Shown here: positions 23,216 to 36,290 of the stretch, one piece after another
Layout of the letters: each line of letters opens with the position of its first letter
Numbering within the stretch: position 1 is the stretch's first letter
Origin: JBCCXL01 sp039191605
Lineage (GTDB): Bacteria; Acidobacteriota; Thermoanaerobaculia; Multivoradales; JAHZIX01
Direction: 5' to 3'
Assembly (NCBI GenBank): GCA_039191605.1
Contig: JBCCXL010000024.1
Location: 23,488 to 87,487, forward strand
Length of the DNA stretch: 64,000 nucleotides
Made by a program: the position numbers and the translations under genes
The notes under the pieces: generated by a model
What the model was told of the DNA's origin: nothing
What the model saw: the letters and a program-made list of their open reading frames with translations, nothing else
The model's database searches: none

Positions 23216-26101
23216 TCAGTTCTCCTCCAGAACCAGCGGGTCGACCGGATGCTCACTGGCAGTCGGGGTCGCGTTGGGGTGACCGAAGAAGAGCTCCGGC
23301 AGGACGCCGAAGACGAGGGGGGCCGGCTGGGAAGGCTGCCGGCGGGGGTCGTCGATGGCCCATGCTGGCTGGGGGCCGAGGGATTGGATAGGGTCAATAG
23401 TCGCGCGGCCTCCGATATCGCTGGCGGTGTGGCAGGCGCCGCAGAAGTCGTTGTTCACGGAATCGGGACGAGGCAGGTTCCAGACCAGAGGGCCGTTGGG
23501 GAAGAGGATCCTTCGCCCCACGCACCGTTCGTTCTGCGGCCGATCCAGATCGTCGATGCAGACCTGGGGCTCGCCGCCGCCGAAGTAGGGCCGCGGGGTC
23601 GCCGCCGCCCGGAAGAGGGCGTCGTCTTCGGGGTAGTGGATCTCGCAGTAGAACTGGGTCCACTCCGGTTTCGAATCCATGATGGCGTTCGCCACGTCGT
23701 CGTGCCGAAGGGCGGGATATCGAGCAGAGATGGCGGTGGAATGCTCGAGATCGGTGGGGTCCACGGCGACCAGCGTGCCGTTGGCCTGGTTGCAGGCCTC
23801 CTCGTAGGACAGGGTGCGGGCGACCACGTGCAGCTCGTCCACCCAGCCCTTGAAGCCGGTGGCGCTTCGGCTCGGGTCGAAGCCCAGGATCAGGTCACCG
23901 GCGGCGAGGCGAAAGAGCTCGCGGGCGACCGTGCCCGTCCACCAGGGGTACTCGTTGGCGTAGAGGGTGATCTCGGTCTGCCCCGGCGGGGAGTTCTCCC
24001 AGCTCGCCTGGACGCCGAGATGGATCCAGGCGTCCTCCTCGAAGCGGATGATGTCCGGCAGGACGAAGACGTTCGCCCCCGCTACGCCCAGCTTCTTGAT
24101 CCGAATGCGGTCGTCCCCCTTCAATTGGAGAATGGTGCCGTCCGGAAATTGCAGAATCTCGCGCTGGATCGGGGTCGTGCCCGAGAGGAAGTCCCGAGGG
24201 TTGAGCCAGAGCCCGAAATACACCTCTGTCGCCAGGGGGCTGCCGGCGGAGGTCAGGGTGAAGCGCCCCCGGTCGTCCCCGCCGTCCAGGAAGAGGCCCC
24301 GACCCTCGAATCCTCCGGCGGCGATGGGCTCGATCCTCGCTCCCCCTTCCAGAACGCCGTAGTCCGGGGGCTTCAGCCCCGCGGGAAAGCCGGTCTCAGC
24401 CCGGGCGGTGGCGGCGTTCTGCACCCAGGGCGTGCCGTAGGCGACGACGTTGCGGCTGGCATCGAGGGTGAATCCATCGTTGAAGTAGGGCAAGTCGTTG
24501 GGATCCAGCTCCCAGGAAATCGGGGGCACCATCGAGGCCTCCAGCAGCACCGCCGGGGGGAAGAGGTCATCGAAGACCAGATCCATGGAGTTGCGGGAGG
24601 TGTTGAGCACCCAGGCAACGTCCCGGGGGCTCATGGACCGAGCGTAGGGGAGATAGTTGAAGTGGTTCTCGTTGGAGAAGATCTGGGTGTTGCGGGCCTC
24701 GTTGATGCGCACCGACACGGGGGTCCCGTCGTCTTCCCAAACTTCAGCCAGCAGGCCGTTGGCTCGCACCGTCACCGCGTCCGCGAGGGCAGCCTGCTTA
24801 TTGGAACACTCCCCCACCGCCCGATCGCAGGAGTTGTCATCGCAGTCGTCGCGAATCCTCCGCTCCAATTGATTGAAGCTGATCACGTAGCTCGAGAGGT
24901 TGGCGCGGCCATCCAGGTGGACCACCTTGCCTCGGCTCCACAGACCTACGGTGCTGAGACCCGCCTGGTGATTGATCTGGAAGCTGTTGCTCAGCACATA
25001 GGAAGGTTTAAAGCAGGTACCCGAAGACTCCGGGGGCAGGGCGAAGGCGTAGCCTCCCTCGGCGGTGGTGGGATTCACCGCCTGGACGTGGGAAAAAATC
25101 ACGTTGCTCGCCGATCGATCCACCCACGGATACGAGCCGCGGACCGGCTCGTTGTCCGCCACCAGCCGACCCTTGGTATCGCGAAGCTGAAAATCGCCCA
25201 GACCGTAAGGGGCCATGTCCGGATCGAAGTAGGCGTGGGAGAGCCGATGGAATTGAGTCCAGCCCGCGGCGTCGCAAATCGAGAGAGGCACCTCGGCCCC
25301 CGCCTGGTCACCGTCCCACACCGAGTACAGGATGCCCTCGTCGCCGCCGTTGAGCACCAGGACCCGACCGTCCGCCGAGACCGTGGGCGTCTCCATGAAA
25401 TCCCCGGGATATTGGGAGGTAGAGATCGCCACTGGTGATCTCGTGGGCGGCTCATTCAACTTCACCGTCACCGAGTGCACGATGGTCTCCTGGCCCCCGC
25501 CGAGGTCGGGTTGTTTGGGATAGGAGACCTCCACCGTGACGGGGGTCGTCCAGATCTCGAAGGCCCTCGGAGAGGCATTCCTGCCGATGACCAGCACCAC
25601 GGAAACCTCGTAGCAGTCGTGGCTAGGATCATTGGCGCAGCGCACCGGATTCTGGGCTTCCGACGACAGGTAGCGGCGGCCGATGAGAGTGTCTGCGTTG
25701 GCGTCGCAAAGGGCCACCGAGGCCAGGCTCAGATTCTGCAGATCGCTGCGGTGAAATTCGGAAAAATCCTCGGTCACCTGCCGCGTCGCGGTGGTCAGGA
25801 GGCGGCCCGTACCCAGAGTCAGCGGCTGGGTTCTGTCATCCAGATCCTCGGGCACAAAGGGCCTGAAGATCACGTCATTTAAGGTGGTCAGCACCGCGAC
25901 TCGCCCATCGACGGTGCTCCGCTTCCCCTGCGCCAAGACTCGCTCGGCCGAATCCTTGTTGAAGTTGAGATCAGGCACCGCCGGCGGGGACTCCGGAACC
26001 GTTCGTCCGCTCACCGAAATTTGGGCATCCGCGGTTGGTGACCAGGAGAGAGTAAGAAAGACGAGGACACCGAGAAGACTGACGCGTGGGGGGTGAAGCA
26101 T
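23216..26101 (-). CDS. Large secreted protein with LamG-like region and a single heme-binding motif
   Basis: 961 residues with a signal peptide (VSLLGVLVFLTLSWSPTADA). An N-terminal beta-rich region resembles WD/TolB-like data-display repeats (SADGRVLVLNGGDEGILYSV). Around residues 640-790 lies a concanavalin/LamG-like segment (EVYFGLWLNPRDF, GLFLDGGDDRGRF, GWVDELHVVARTLSYEEA). Near the C-terminus FCGACHTASD provides one CxxCH, so covalent heme attachment is possible. The ATG follows AAGGGAT. A well-spaced promoter precedes it. The same C-terminal peptide recurs as a pseudogene scrap 1.7 kb away, suggesting a former tandem family. Function unknown. Confidence 0.75.
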   Translation of the reverse strand: MLHPPRVSLLGVLVFLTLSWSPTADAQISVSGRTVPESPPAVPDLNFNKDSAERVLAQGKRSTVDGRVAVLTTLNDVIFRPFVPEDLDDRTQPLTLGTGRLLTTATRQVTEDFSEFHRSDLQNLSLASVALCDANADTLIGRRYLSSEAQNPVRCANDPSHDCYEVSVVLVIGRNASPRAFEIWTTPVTVEVSYPKQPDLGGGQETIVHSVTVKLNEPPTRSPVAISTSQYPGDFMETPTVSADGRVLVLNGGDEGILYSVWDGDQAGAEVPLSICDAAGWTQFHRLSHAYFDPDMAPYGLGDFQLRDTKGRLVADNEPVRGSYPWVDRSASNVIFSHVQAVNPTTAEGGYAFALPPESSGTCFKPSYVLSNSFQINHQAGLSTVGLWSRGKVVHLDGRANLSSYVISFNQLERRIRDDCDDNSCDRAVGECSNKQAALADAVTVRANGLLAEVWEDDGTPVSVRINEARNTQIFSNENHFNYLPYARSMSPRDVAWVLNTSRNSMDLVFDDLFPPAVLLEASMVPPISWELDPNDLPYFNDGFTLDASRNVVAYGTPWVQNAATARAETGFPAGLKPPDYGVLEGGARIEPIAAGGFEGRGLFLDGGDDRGRFTLTSAGSPLATEVYFGLWLNPRDFLSGTTPIQREILQFPDGTILQLKGDDRIRIKKLGVAGANVFVLPDIIRFEEDAWIHLGVQASWENSPPGQTEITLYANEYPWWTGTVARELFRLAAGDLILGFDPSRSATGFKGWVDELHVVARTLSYEEACNQANGTLVAVDPTDLEHSTAISARYPALRHDDVANAIMDSKPEWTQFYCEIHYPEDDALFRAAATPRPYFGGGEPQVCIDDLDRPQNERCVGRRILFPNGPLVWNLPRPDSVNNDFCGACHTASDIGGRATIDPIQSLGPQPAWAIDDPRRQPSQPAPLVFGVLPELFFGHPNATPTASEHPVDPLVLEEN

Positions 26102-26135
26102 GCGTAATCCCTTCTAAAAAAATGAATAATATTCA

Positions 26136-26164
26136 AATATAGCATGCTCTAATAATTGAAACAA
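26136..26164 (-). promoter_or_regulatory. Sigma-70-like promoter for the 961-residue secreted protein gene
   Basis: On the minus strand TTGTTT and TATATT are separated by exactly 17 bases in an AT-rich patch, giving a leader of roughly 27 bases to the ATG at 26101. This patch stands out against the GC-rich background. Confidence 0.45.
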
Positions 26165-26291
26165 ATACATAGATCGAGTACCCGAGCCGTCTCGCTGCGA
26201 CAACTCGAATCAGTGCCTTCAGAAATCACGAGACCCGCCGCTGGCTACGGAACGTCGAGTGCCCGCTTCGAAGCCCTCGAAAAGACTCGGC

Positions 26292-27113
26292 TTACGCCCC
26301 CAAAAAGCGCAGCAACACTCCTAACCGTCCCCCGGCCCCCAGCTCCCGAAAGGTCTCAATCTTCGAATTCGTCGAGGTGTAAAGACTCAGCCGCCGAGCG
26401 CGATCCCGGGCAGTGAGAAATTCACGATGAATGATCTTCATCGCGGGCTGGAAGGCTACCCTCTGCTCTGGTTGCTTTAGATCAGAGATATTCGCAGCCA
26501 GGCGATGAATCAGCTCGGTATCGGCCGCCCGCTTCCATAGCTTGAAAGGCCCAATTTGATCGAAAACCGACGCCCGCACGGCCATGTTGTTGGTGTAGCC
26601 GAAGTGGTAGGTGGAGGGTTTCTTTTCGAGAACGTATTGGGTCTTGGCGTTCTCATAAGCTGCAAGAAAGCGAAGGGGAAGGCTGGCCTCGCCGGGGTAG
26701 CGGCAGTGGCCGAGGAGGATCGCGACGCCGGGATCCTCCATCCCCTGGCGGATCGCACGGAGCCAGCGGGGATCGACGTCGCAGTCGGAGTCAGTGAAGG
26801 CGATGAGGGGGGCAGAGGCGTGGCGGAGGCCCTTGTTGCGAGCGGCGTAGGCGCCGGCTTCGGACTCATGGAGGACAGTGAGGCGGGTTCCGTCAGCCGA
26901 GTTCTGAACCTGATAGCGCGAGGCGATCTCGGCGGAACGATCGGTGCTCCGGTTGTCGACGAGGAGGATCTCGTAGAAGCCGCCGACGTCCCGCTGGGCG
27001 AGGAGGGCTTCGATGCAGCTCTCGAGGGTGTCCTCGCTGTTGTAGAAGGGGACGATGACGGAGACGAGGGGAGTCTCGAAGGACGTCTTCATAGAGGGGC
27101 TGGCCATCGTCAT
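26292..27113 (-). CDS. Family 2 glycosyltransferase
   Basis: 273 residues, GT-A fold. VSVIVPFYNSEDTLESCIEA opens the nucleotide-binding domain, LLVDNRSTDRSAEIA follows, AGAYAARNKGL precedes the DxD-like TDSDCDVD metal site, and the acceptor part has HFGYTNNMAVRASVFDQIG. No transmembrane segment is evident. Its start overlaps the sulfotransferase stop (ATGA), and it is the last gene of an operon headed by the C-A-PCP-TE NRPS, which suggests glycosylation of the peptide or of a lipid carrier. Donor and acceptor unknown. Confidence 0.88.
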   Translation of the reverse strand: MTMASPSMKTSFETPLVSVIVPFYNSEDTLESCIEALLAQRDVGGFYEILLVDNRSTDRSAEIASRYQVQNSADGTRLTVLHESEAGAYAARNKGLRHASAPLIAFTDSDCDVDPRWLRAIRQGMEDPGVAILLGHCRYPGEASLPLRFLAAYENAKTQYVLEKKPSTYHFGYTNNMAVRASVFDQIGPFKLWKRAADTELIHRLAANISDLKQPEQRVAFQPAMKIIHREFLTARDRARRLSLYTSTNSKIETFRELGAGGRLGVLLRFLGA

Positions 27114-27985
27114 GACTCCCCCGCCGCGGTTCGAAGCCGGTCGTAGAGGTCGGTGCGCAGGCCTCGGAGCGCCTGCTGCTGCTCGACCTCCGTCAGCCGC
27201 TGCTTCGCGGTGCTGGAGGGGCGGATGGCGCCGGTGACGCCGGACTTCCAGGTTTCGTCGGAGTTCACCAGGCTGGCGGAGCGGTCGGCGTAGTGCTCCA
27301 GAACGCTAGGCTGCCAGTCAAGGTTGAGGCGCTGGAAGAGTCGACGGAGGACGGGCTCCGGATCGGCGGCGAGGTCTTCGTAGACCACGAAGTGGTCGCG
27401 GGGAGAGTCGATCCAGCGGCTGGAGAGCTGGAGGTCTCGATTCCAGCGGCGTACGCAGGTGGGGAGGTCATAGGCTCGCTCCCAGGATTTCGAGGCTTCT
27501 CGCAGCGAGGCGACGACGTCGAGGCCCTGGCGGATGACGTGGATAAAGTCGGTGCGGCGGGCCGAGGCGGAGAGGTAGCCAAGGAAGGGGCGGAAGCGAA
27601 GGTGCATGGGGGTCTTCTCGATCCAGCCGGAGGCTTCCCGGAGCTGGGCCAGCTCGTCCAGAACCTGCAGGAGCTGACGGGCGACGGATCGACTTTGAAG
27701 AGCGAGCAGAGGGAAGGGCCAGCGGGCTCGCTCGAAGGCCTCGGCGGAGGGCGGAGGGTCTTCGCCGTTCTCTGCCAGGAACTCCCGCAGCCGGGAGCCG
27801 GGATCTCGCCTCAGCAGGGCACCCCAGGGAGCCGGCGTGTAGTGGCGGTCGAAGAAGTGGCTCTCGGTGAAGGAGGTCAGCTCGTCGTGGGCCGCCAGCA
27901 GGCTCTGCACCAGGGTGGTTCCGGAGCGGGGAGCGCCGACGATGAAGAGGCCTCGGGGAGCCAGCGGGCTGGCCTCGGCGCTCAC
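27110..27985 (-). CDS. PAPS-dependent sulfotransferase family protein
   Basis: 291 residues. GAPRSGTTLVQSLLAAH is the 5'-phosphosulfate-binding loop, and the HVIRQGLDVVASLREAS segment matches the 3'-phosphate-binding motif (R...D.VAS). ESHFFDRHYTP lies in the substrate pocket region. A GTG start overlaps the methyltransferase stop by 4 bases (GTGA) and its own stop overlaps the GT2 start, so it is tightly coupled. Likely adds sulfate to a sugar or peptide hydroxyl made by this operon. Confidence 0.82.
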   Translation of the reverse strand: MSAEASPLAPRGLFIVGAPRSGTTLVQSLLAAHDELTSFTESHFFDRHYTPAPWGALLRRDPGSRLREFLAENGEDPPPSAEAFERARWPFPLLALQSRSVARQLLQVLDELAQLREASGWIEKTPMHLRFRPFLGYLSASARRTDFIHVIRQGLDVVASLREASKSWERAYDLPTCVRRWNRDLQLSSRWIDSPRDHFVVYEDLAADPEPVLRRLFQRLNLDWQPSVLEHYADRSASLVNSDETWKSGVTGAIRPSSTAKQRLTEVEQQQALRGLRTDLYDRLRTAAGES

Positions 27986-28837
27986 GGCTCGCTCGTTCCA
28001 GTGGTGGACTGGCTGCCGGCGGACTGGCTAGCGCTGGGCTTGCGGGCGATGAGGGAGAAAAAGGGCCGCATGGAGGGCAGCAGGCGCTCGGCGAGACCAA
28101 CGGCGCCTCGGCCGTGGCCACCGCGGTAGACCACTCGCTCCACCGAAAAGCCGATCTGGCCGAGGAATTCCGCCACGTCCCGCACGGTGTATTCGCGCAC
28201 GTGGCCCATGTGGCCGAGGCTTTGGAGCTTCTCGTATTGACGGTAGATCCCCGCCGAGACGGCATGGCCCCGGTCGTGGAGCAGCAGGTTGCGCAGACCG
28301 CGGAAGGAGCGCAGGTTGGGGGTGGAGAGGAGCAGCAGGCCGCCGGGACGCAGCACTCGCAGGACTTCTTCCAGGGTAAAGATGGGGTCGATGCGCAGGT
28401 GCTCAAAGAGCTCGTTGAAGAGCACGGCGTCGAAGCTGTCGTCCTCGAAGGGCACGGCTTCCCGCTCGACGTCGCAGCGGGAGACCTTGAGCCCAAGCTC
28501 GGCGATGGACGAGGCGAAGCGCTGCGGCGCGATGTCCAGGGCGTCCACTCGGTAGCCGGTGGCAGCGAGGGCACCGGTCATCAGCAGGGGGACGGCGCCG
28601 TATTCCAGCACCCGGGCGCCGTCGTCGAGGACCCGCCCGGCGAGCCAGAGGTCGGCGGCGAGGCGGCGGCGGTGGTTGCGGTGGTATTCGCGCACCCAGG
28701 CGTCGAGGGCGGGATCCTCGGGCCGCAATCGCAGGGCGAGGTCGTCCAGCAGGGCGAGGTTCTGCGCCGGAAGCTTTCGGGGCTCGGCTCCGCGGGGGAC
28801 GGCGGAGCGCCTGGAGCGGGCACCACTGGAGCGCTCT

Positions 28838-28845
<8 letters not shown>
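27982..28845 (-). CDS. Class I SAM-dependent methyltransferase
   Basis: About 287 residues. Several in-frame starts overlap the NRPS 3' end; the ATG at 28845 is preceded by AAGGAG at 9 bases (28855-28860) and is preferred over those at 28851 and 28878. Rossmann core: VLEYGAVPLLMTGALAATGY (motif I, with EYGA for the usual DxGxG), VDALDIAP, SFDAVLFNELFEHLRIDP and LRVLRPGGLLLLSTPN, of Methyltransf_11 type. It overlaps the NRPS by 8 bases and the sulfotransferase by 4. The methyl acceptor is unknown; a peptide or sugar tailoring role is inferred from position. Confidence 0.82.
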
Positions 28846-33319
<4,474 letters not shown>

Positions 33320-33360
33320 CGATGGCCTCGCGGGGACGATGATACGCTCCCCGACTCCCC

Positions 33361-34593
33361 ATGTCGGATACGACCTCCAGCGGCACCGCAAAGCGCCCGA
33401 TGCACATTCTCGAGATCGAGACCTTCGGCCGTGGCGGCCTGATTCATTACGCCTACAACCTCTCCTGTGCGCTGGCGCAGCGGGGACACCGAGTCACCCT
33501 GCTGACCACCGCCGCCTATGAGCTTGAAGAGCGGAGTCTGCCCCCCAACGTCGACATCGTCAAGGCGATCGGGCGCTTCACCGGCCGCTTCGGGCACCGA
33601 CTGCCGGGCTTCCTGCTGCGGCAGGCGCGGCGGGCGGAAGCGATTTTCGACGCCGTCGCCGTCGCCTGGCGGGCGTGGCGAATGCGTCCCGACGTGGTGC
33701 ATATCCACTGCACCAACTCCATCTCGGTGGTCTACCACCTGCTGCTGCGGCTGGTGGGCGCTCCCCTGGCGGCGACGGCCCACGTGGTGACGCCCCACGA
33801 GGCGATCCCTCTTCAGCCCCTGATCTACCGCCGAATCCACCGGCTGTGCAGGCTGATCGTCGCCCACTCGGGCTTCGACCGCCAGCGCCTGCTGCGGGAA
33901 TTCGGCGTCGATCCTCGACGGGTGGCGGTGATTCCCCATGGGGAGTACGGCTTCTTTCAGGGGGTGGAGGCGTCGGATCAGGACCCTGGCGGAGACTCCA
34001 GTAGGGCCGCGGCTGCACGGCAGCGCTTCGGCATCGAGGGGCGGGCCCCCGTTGCCCTCTTCTTCGGCTACATCCGCGAGTACAAGGGATTGGACCTGCT
34101 CCTGAAGGCCTGGGAGACGGTGGTCCAGAGTCACCCGAACGCCCGTCTGCTGATCGCCGGCGATCCGGTGCGCCTCGGGCCCCAGCGGCGCCAGGAGCTG
34201 GAAGACTGGGCGGAGCGGGTGGGCGCCATTCATCGCTTCGGCTACGTGCCCTTCTCGGATGTAGCCCACTACTTCACCGCCGCCGACGTGCTGGTGATGC
34301 CCTACCGTCACATCAGTCAGTCCGGCGTGCTCTACCTCGCCCTCTCCCTCGGCGTGCCGGTGCTGGCCACCCGGGTCGGCGCCCTGCCGGAGGTGCTGGA
34401 GGACGGCGAGAGCGCCCTGCTGGTGGAGCCGGAATCTCCCGCCGCCCTCTCCGACGCGCTGGACCGGATCTTTGGCGACGAAAACCTGCGGAAAAGGCTC
34501 GCCGCAGGAGGCCGGCAAGTCGCCGAAGAGCATTCCTGGCCGTCCATCGCTCAACGGACGGAGAGCTTCTTTGGGGGGCTCTTGGACTGCTAG
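33361..34593 (+). CDS. GT4-family glycosyltransferase
   Basis: 410 residues of GT-B fold. The N-terminal glycine-rich loop is EIETFGRGGLIHYAYNL. The C-terminal domain has LFFGYIREYKGLDLLLKAW, the GYVPFSDVAHYFTAADVLVMPY block and ISQSGVLYLALSLGVPVLAT with the nucleotide-sugar-binding E replaced in a QSGV context, then GALPEVLEDGESALLVEPE. It is divergent from the NRPS with only 41 bases between the two starts, so the promoters must overlap the genes or each other. Probably part of the same glycoconjugate locus. Confidence 0.87.
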   Translation: MSDTTSSGTAKRPMHILEIETFGRGGLIHYAYNLSCALAQRGHRVTLLTTAAYELEERSLPPNVDIVKAIGRFTGRFGHRLPGFLLRQARRAEAIFDAVAVAWRAWRMRPDVVHIHCTNSISVVYHLLLRLVGAPLAATAHVVTPHEAIPLQPLIYRRIHRLCRLIVAHSGFDRQRLLREFGVDPRRVAVIPHGEYGFFQGVEASDQDPGGDSSRAAAARQRFGIEGRAPVALFFGYIREYKGLDLLLKAWETVVQSHPNARLLIAGDPVRLGPQRRQELEDWAERVGAIHRFGYVPFSDVAHYFTAADVLVMPYRHISQSGVLYLALSLGVPVLATRVGALPEVLEDGESALLVEPESPAALSDALDRIFGDENLRKRLAAGGRQVAEEHSWPSIAQRTESFFGGLLDC

Positions 34594-34769
34594 CAGGCCG
34601 TGGTGAAAGTCAGGCGCCAGCGAGAGCGAGACCGAGAGTAAGATATTGTCCGCCGAATCAAGGCCGAAAAGCGCAGTCGATGCGGGAATCGACGAGGTTT
34701 TCGAACGAAGATTCGGTGGACAAGGGCCGCTCGCAGCGCGGCTCGACTTTCACTACGGACTGCTAACCC

Positions 34770-36290
34770 TCATGGCTTCCGCGAGCGCAGCTGCAGCAGC
34801 CGTCGCTCGATGCCCGGCGGCCGCCCCCGCCAGCGCCACAGGCCGAAGAGGGTGAGGCCGTAGACCGCGGCGCCGACGGCGATCTTGCCCAGCAGCAAGG
34901 CCCACGAGCTCAAGAGCCCAGCGCCAGCCCCTGTGGGGCCTTCTGGAGCAAGGTCCGTCGAAAGGGCCGCCGAGAGCGGCGAGCCCAGAAGAAGGCCGAG
35001 GAGCAGCAGCGCCGCGATCATCACCGCCACCGCCGTCAGCGGGCGGAAGAGCTGAGCGAGGATCTCTCCCAAGGAGATCCCCAGGGTGCGCTGCAGCAGC
35101 CAGGCGTTGAGGTAGGAATAGAGCACCCCGGCGAGAACGATGCTCCAGATCGCCCCCGAAAGGCCGTAGAGGGCGGTGCCGGCGACGAAGGCCGGTACGT
35201 GGACGAAGGCATAGCCCAGGCTGACCCAGAAGAGCAGCTGCACCCGCCCCAGGGCCATGACGCAGGGCAGGGTCATCGACAGGGTCGCCCGCAGCCCCAG
35301 ATAGGGCACCAGGACCACCAGCAGGGGCACGATGGCGATCCACTGCTCCCCCAGCACCAGGGGCACGAAGTCGGCGGCCACCAGGGCAAAGCCGGCGCCC
35401 GCCGGCAGGCTCAGGCTGCCGATGACGTTGACCGACTCCAGGACGCCCCGGCGCAGCCGCTGGAGATCTCCCTGCAGCTCGCTGAAAGAGGGGAAGAGCA
35501 GCCGCTGCAGCGGGCTCACCAGCTCCCTCGTGGGCAGCACGCCGATGCGCTGAGTCATGAAGTAGCGCCCGGCGTCGGCCACGCCGAGGAAGCGGCCGAC
35601 GATGATCTTGTCGGTCTCCATGGAGAGGGTGGTGACCACCGAGGTCAGGGAGAGCCAGCCGCTGAAGGCGAAGATGTCGCCGAAGCGGCGGCGGGAGAAT
35701 CTCGGCCCGTAGGGTTCGAGGACATAGCTCAGCAGCACTCGCCCCACCGTCCCCACCAAAATACCCACCACCAGAGCCCAATAGCTGCGGTAGGCGAAGG
35801 CCAGCCCCAGGGTGACCGCCACCGCCGCGATCTTGGAGCCGAGGGTGAGGATCGCCAGCTTCGAGTACACCAAATCTCGCTCGAATCGCACGAAGCGGGG
35901 GTTGGTCAGCCCCTCCATCAGCGGGCTGGCGGCGAGGACGAAGATCACCGCCGCCAGCTGGCCATCCTCTAGAGATGTCGCCAGGACTGCCGCCACCGCC
36001 ACCATCACCAGCGCCGCCACCAATCCCCGCAGGGTGGAGAGAGTCCAGGCGCTGTCGTAGAGGGCGCGGTCGTCGTCCCGGCTGCGGATCAGCGCCTTCT
36101 GCACGTCGAAGGCGCTCAAGCCCTCGATGATCGCCACCACCGAGGCGGCGATGGCCACCAGGCCGAAATCCTCCGGGGAGAGGATCCGCGCCAGCACGAT
36201 GATCGAGGCAAAATCCAGCAGACGCTCCAGCCAGCGGTAGCTGTAGAGCCAGCCGGCCCCCGTCGCCACCCGGCGGGTCATCTCGCTCAC
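34770..36290 (-). CDS. Wzx-like oligosaccharide flippase (MOP superfamily)
   Basis: 506 residues with about 12-14 membrane helices. The start is taken as the GTG at 36290, preceded by GGGGGAGAG and overlapping the upstream stop (GTGA); an ATG at 36281 is the alternative. WLYSYRWLERLLDFASIIVL then LARILSPEDFGLVAIA is the typical first-helix block of lipopolysaccharide/teichuronate flippases, and GRFLGVADAGRYFMTQRI and LVLVPYLGLRATL recur in the family. The C-terminus has a hydrophilic linker and a basic tail. Expected to flip undecaprenyl-linked glycans; its presence supports an exported product. Confidence 0.88.
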   Translation of the reverse strand: MSEMTRRVATGAGWLYSYRWLERLLDFASIIVLARILSPEDFGLVAIAASVVAIIEGLSAFDVQKALIRSRDDDRALYDSAWTLSTLRGLVAALVMVAVAAVLATSLEDGQLAAVIFVLAASPLMEGLTNPRFVRFERDLVYSKLAILTLGSKIAAVAVTLGLAFAYRSYWALVVGILVGTVGRVLLSYVLEPYGPRFSRRRFGDIFAFSGWLSLTSVVTTLSMETDKIIVGRFLGVADAGRYFMTQRIGVLPTRELVSPLQRLLFPSFSELQGDLQRLRRGVLESVNVIGSLSLPAGAGFALVAADFVPLVLGEQWIAIVPLLVVLVPYLGLRATLSMTLPCVMALGRVQLLFWVSLGYAFVHVPAFVAGTALYGLSGAIWSIVLAGVLYSYLNAWLLQRTLGISLGEILAQLFRPLTAVAVMIAALLLLGLLLGSPLSAALSTDLAPEGPTGAGAGLLSSWALLLGKIAVGAAVYGLTLFGLWRWRGRPPGIERRLLQLRSRKP

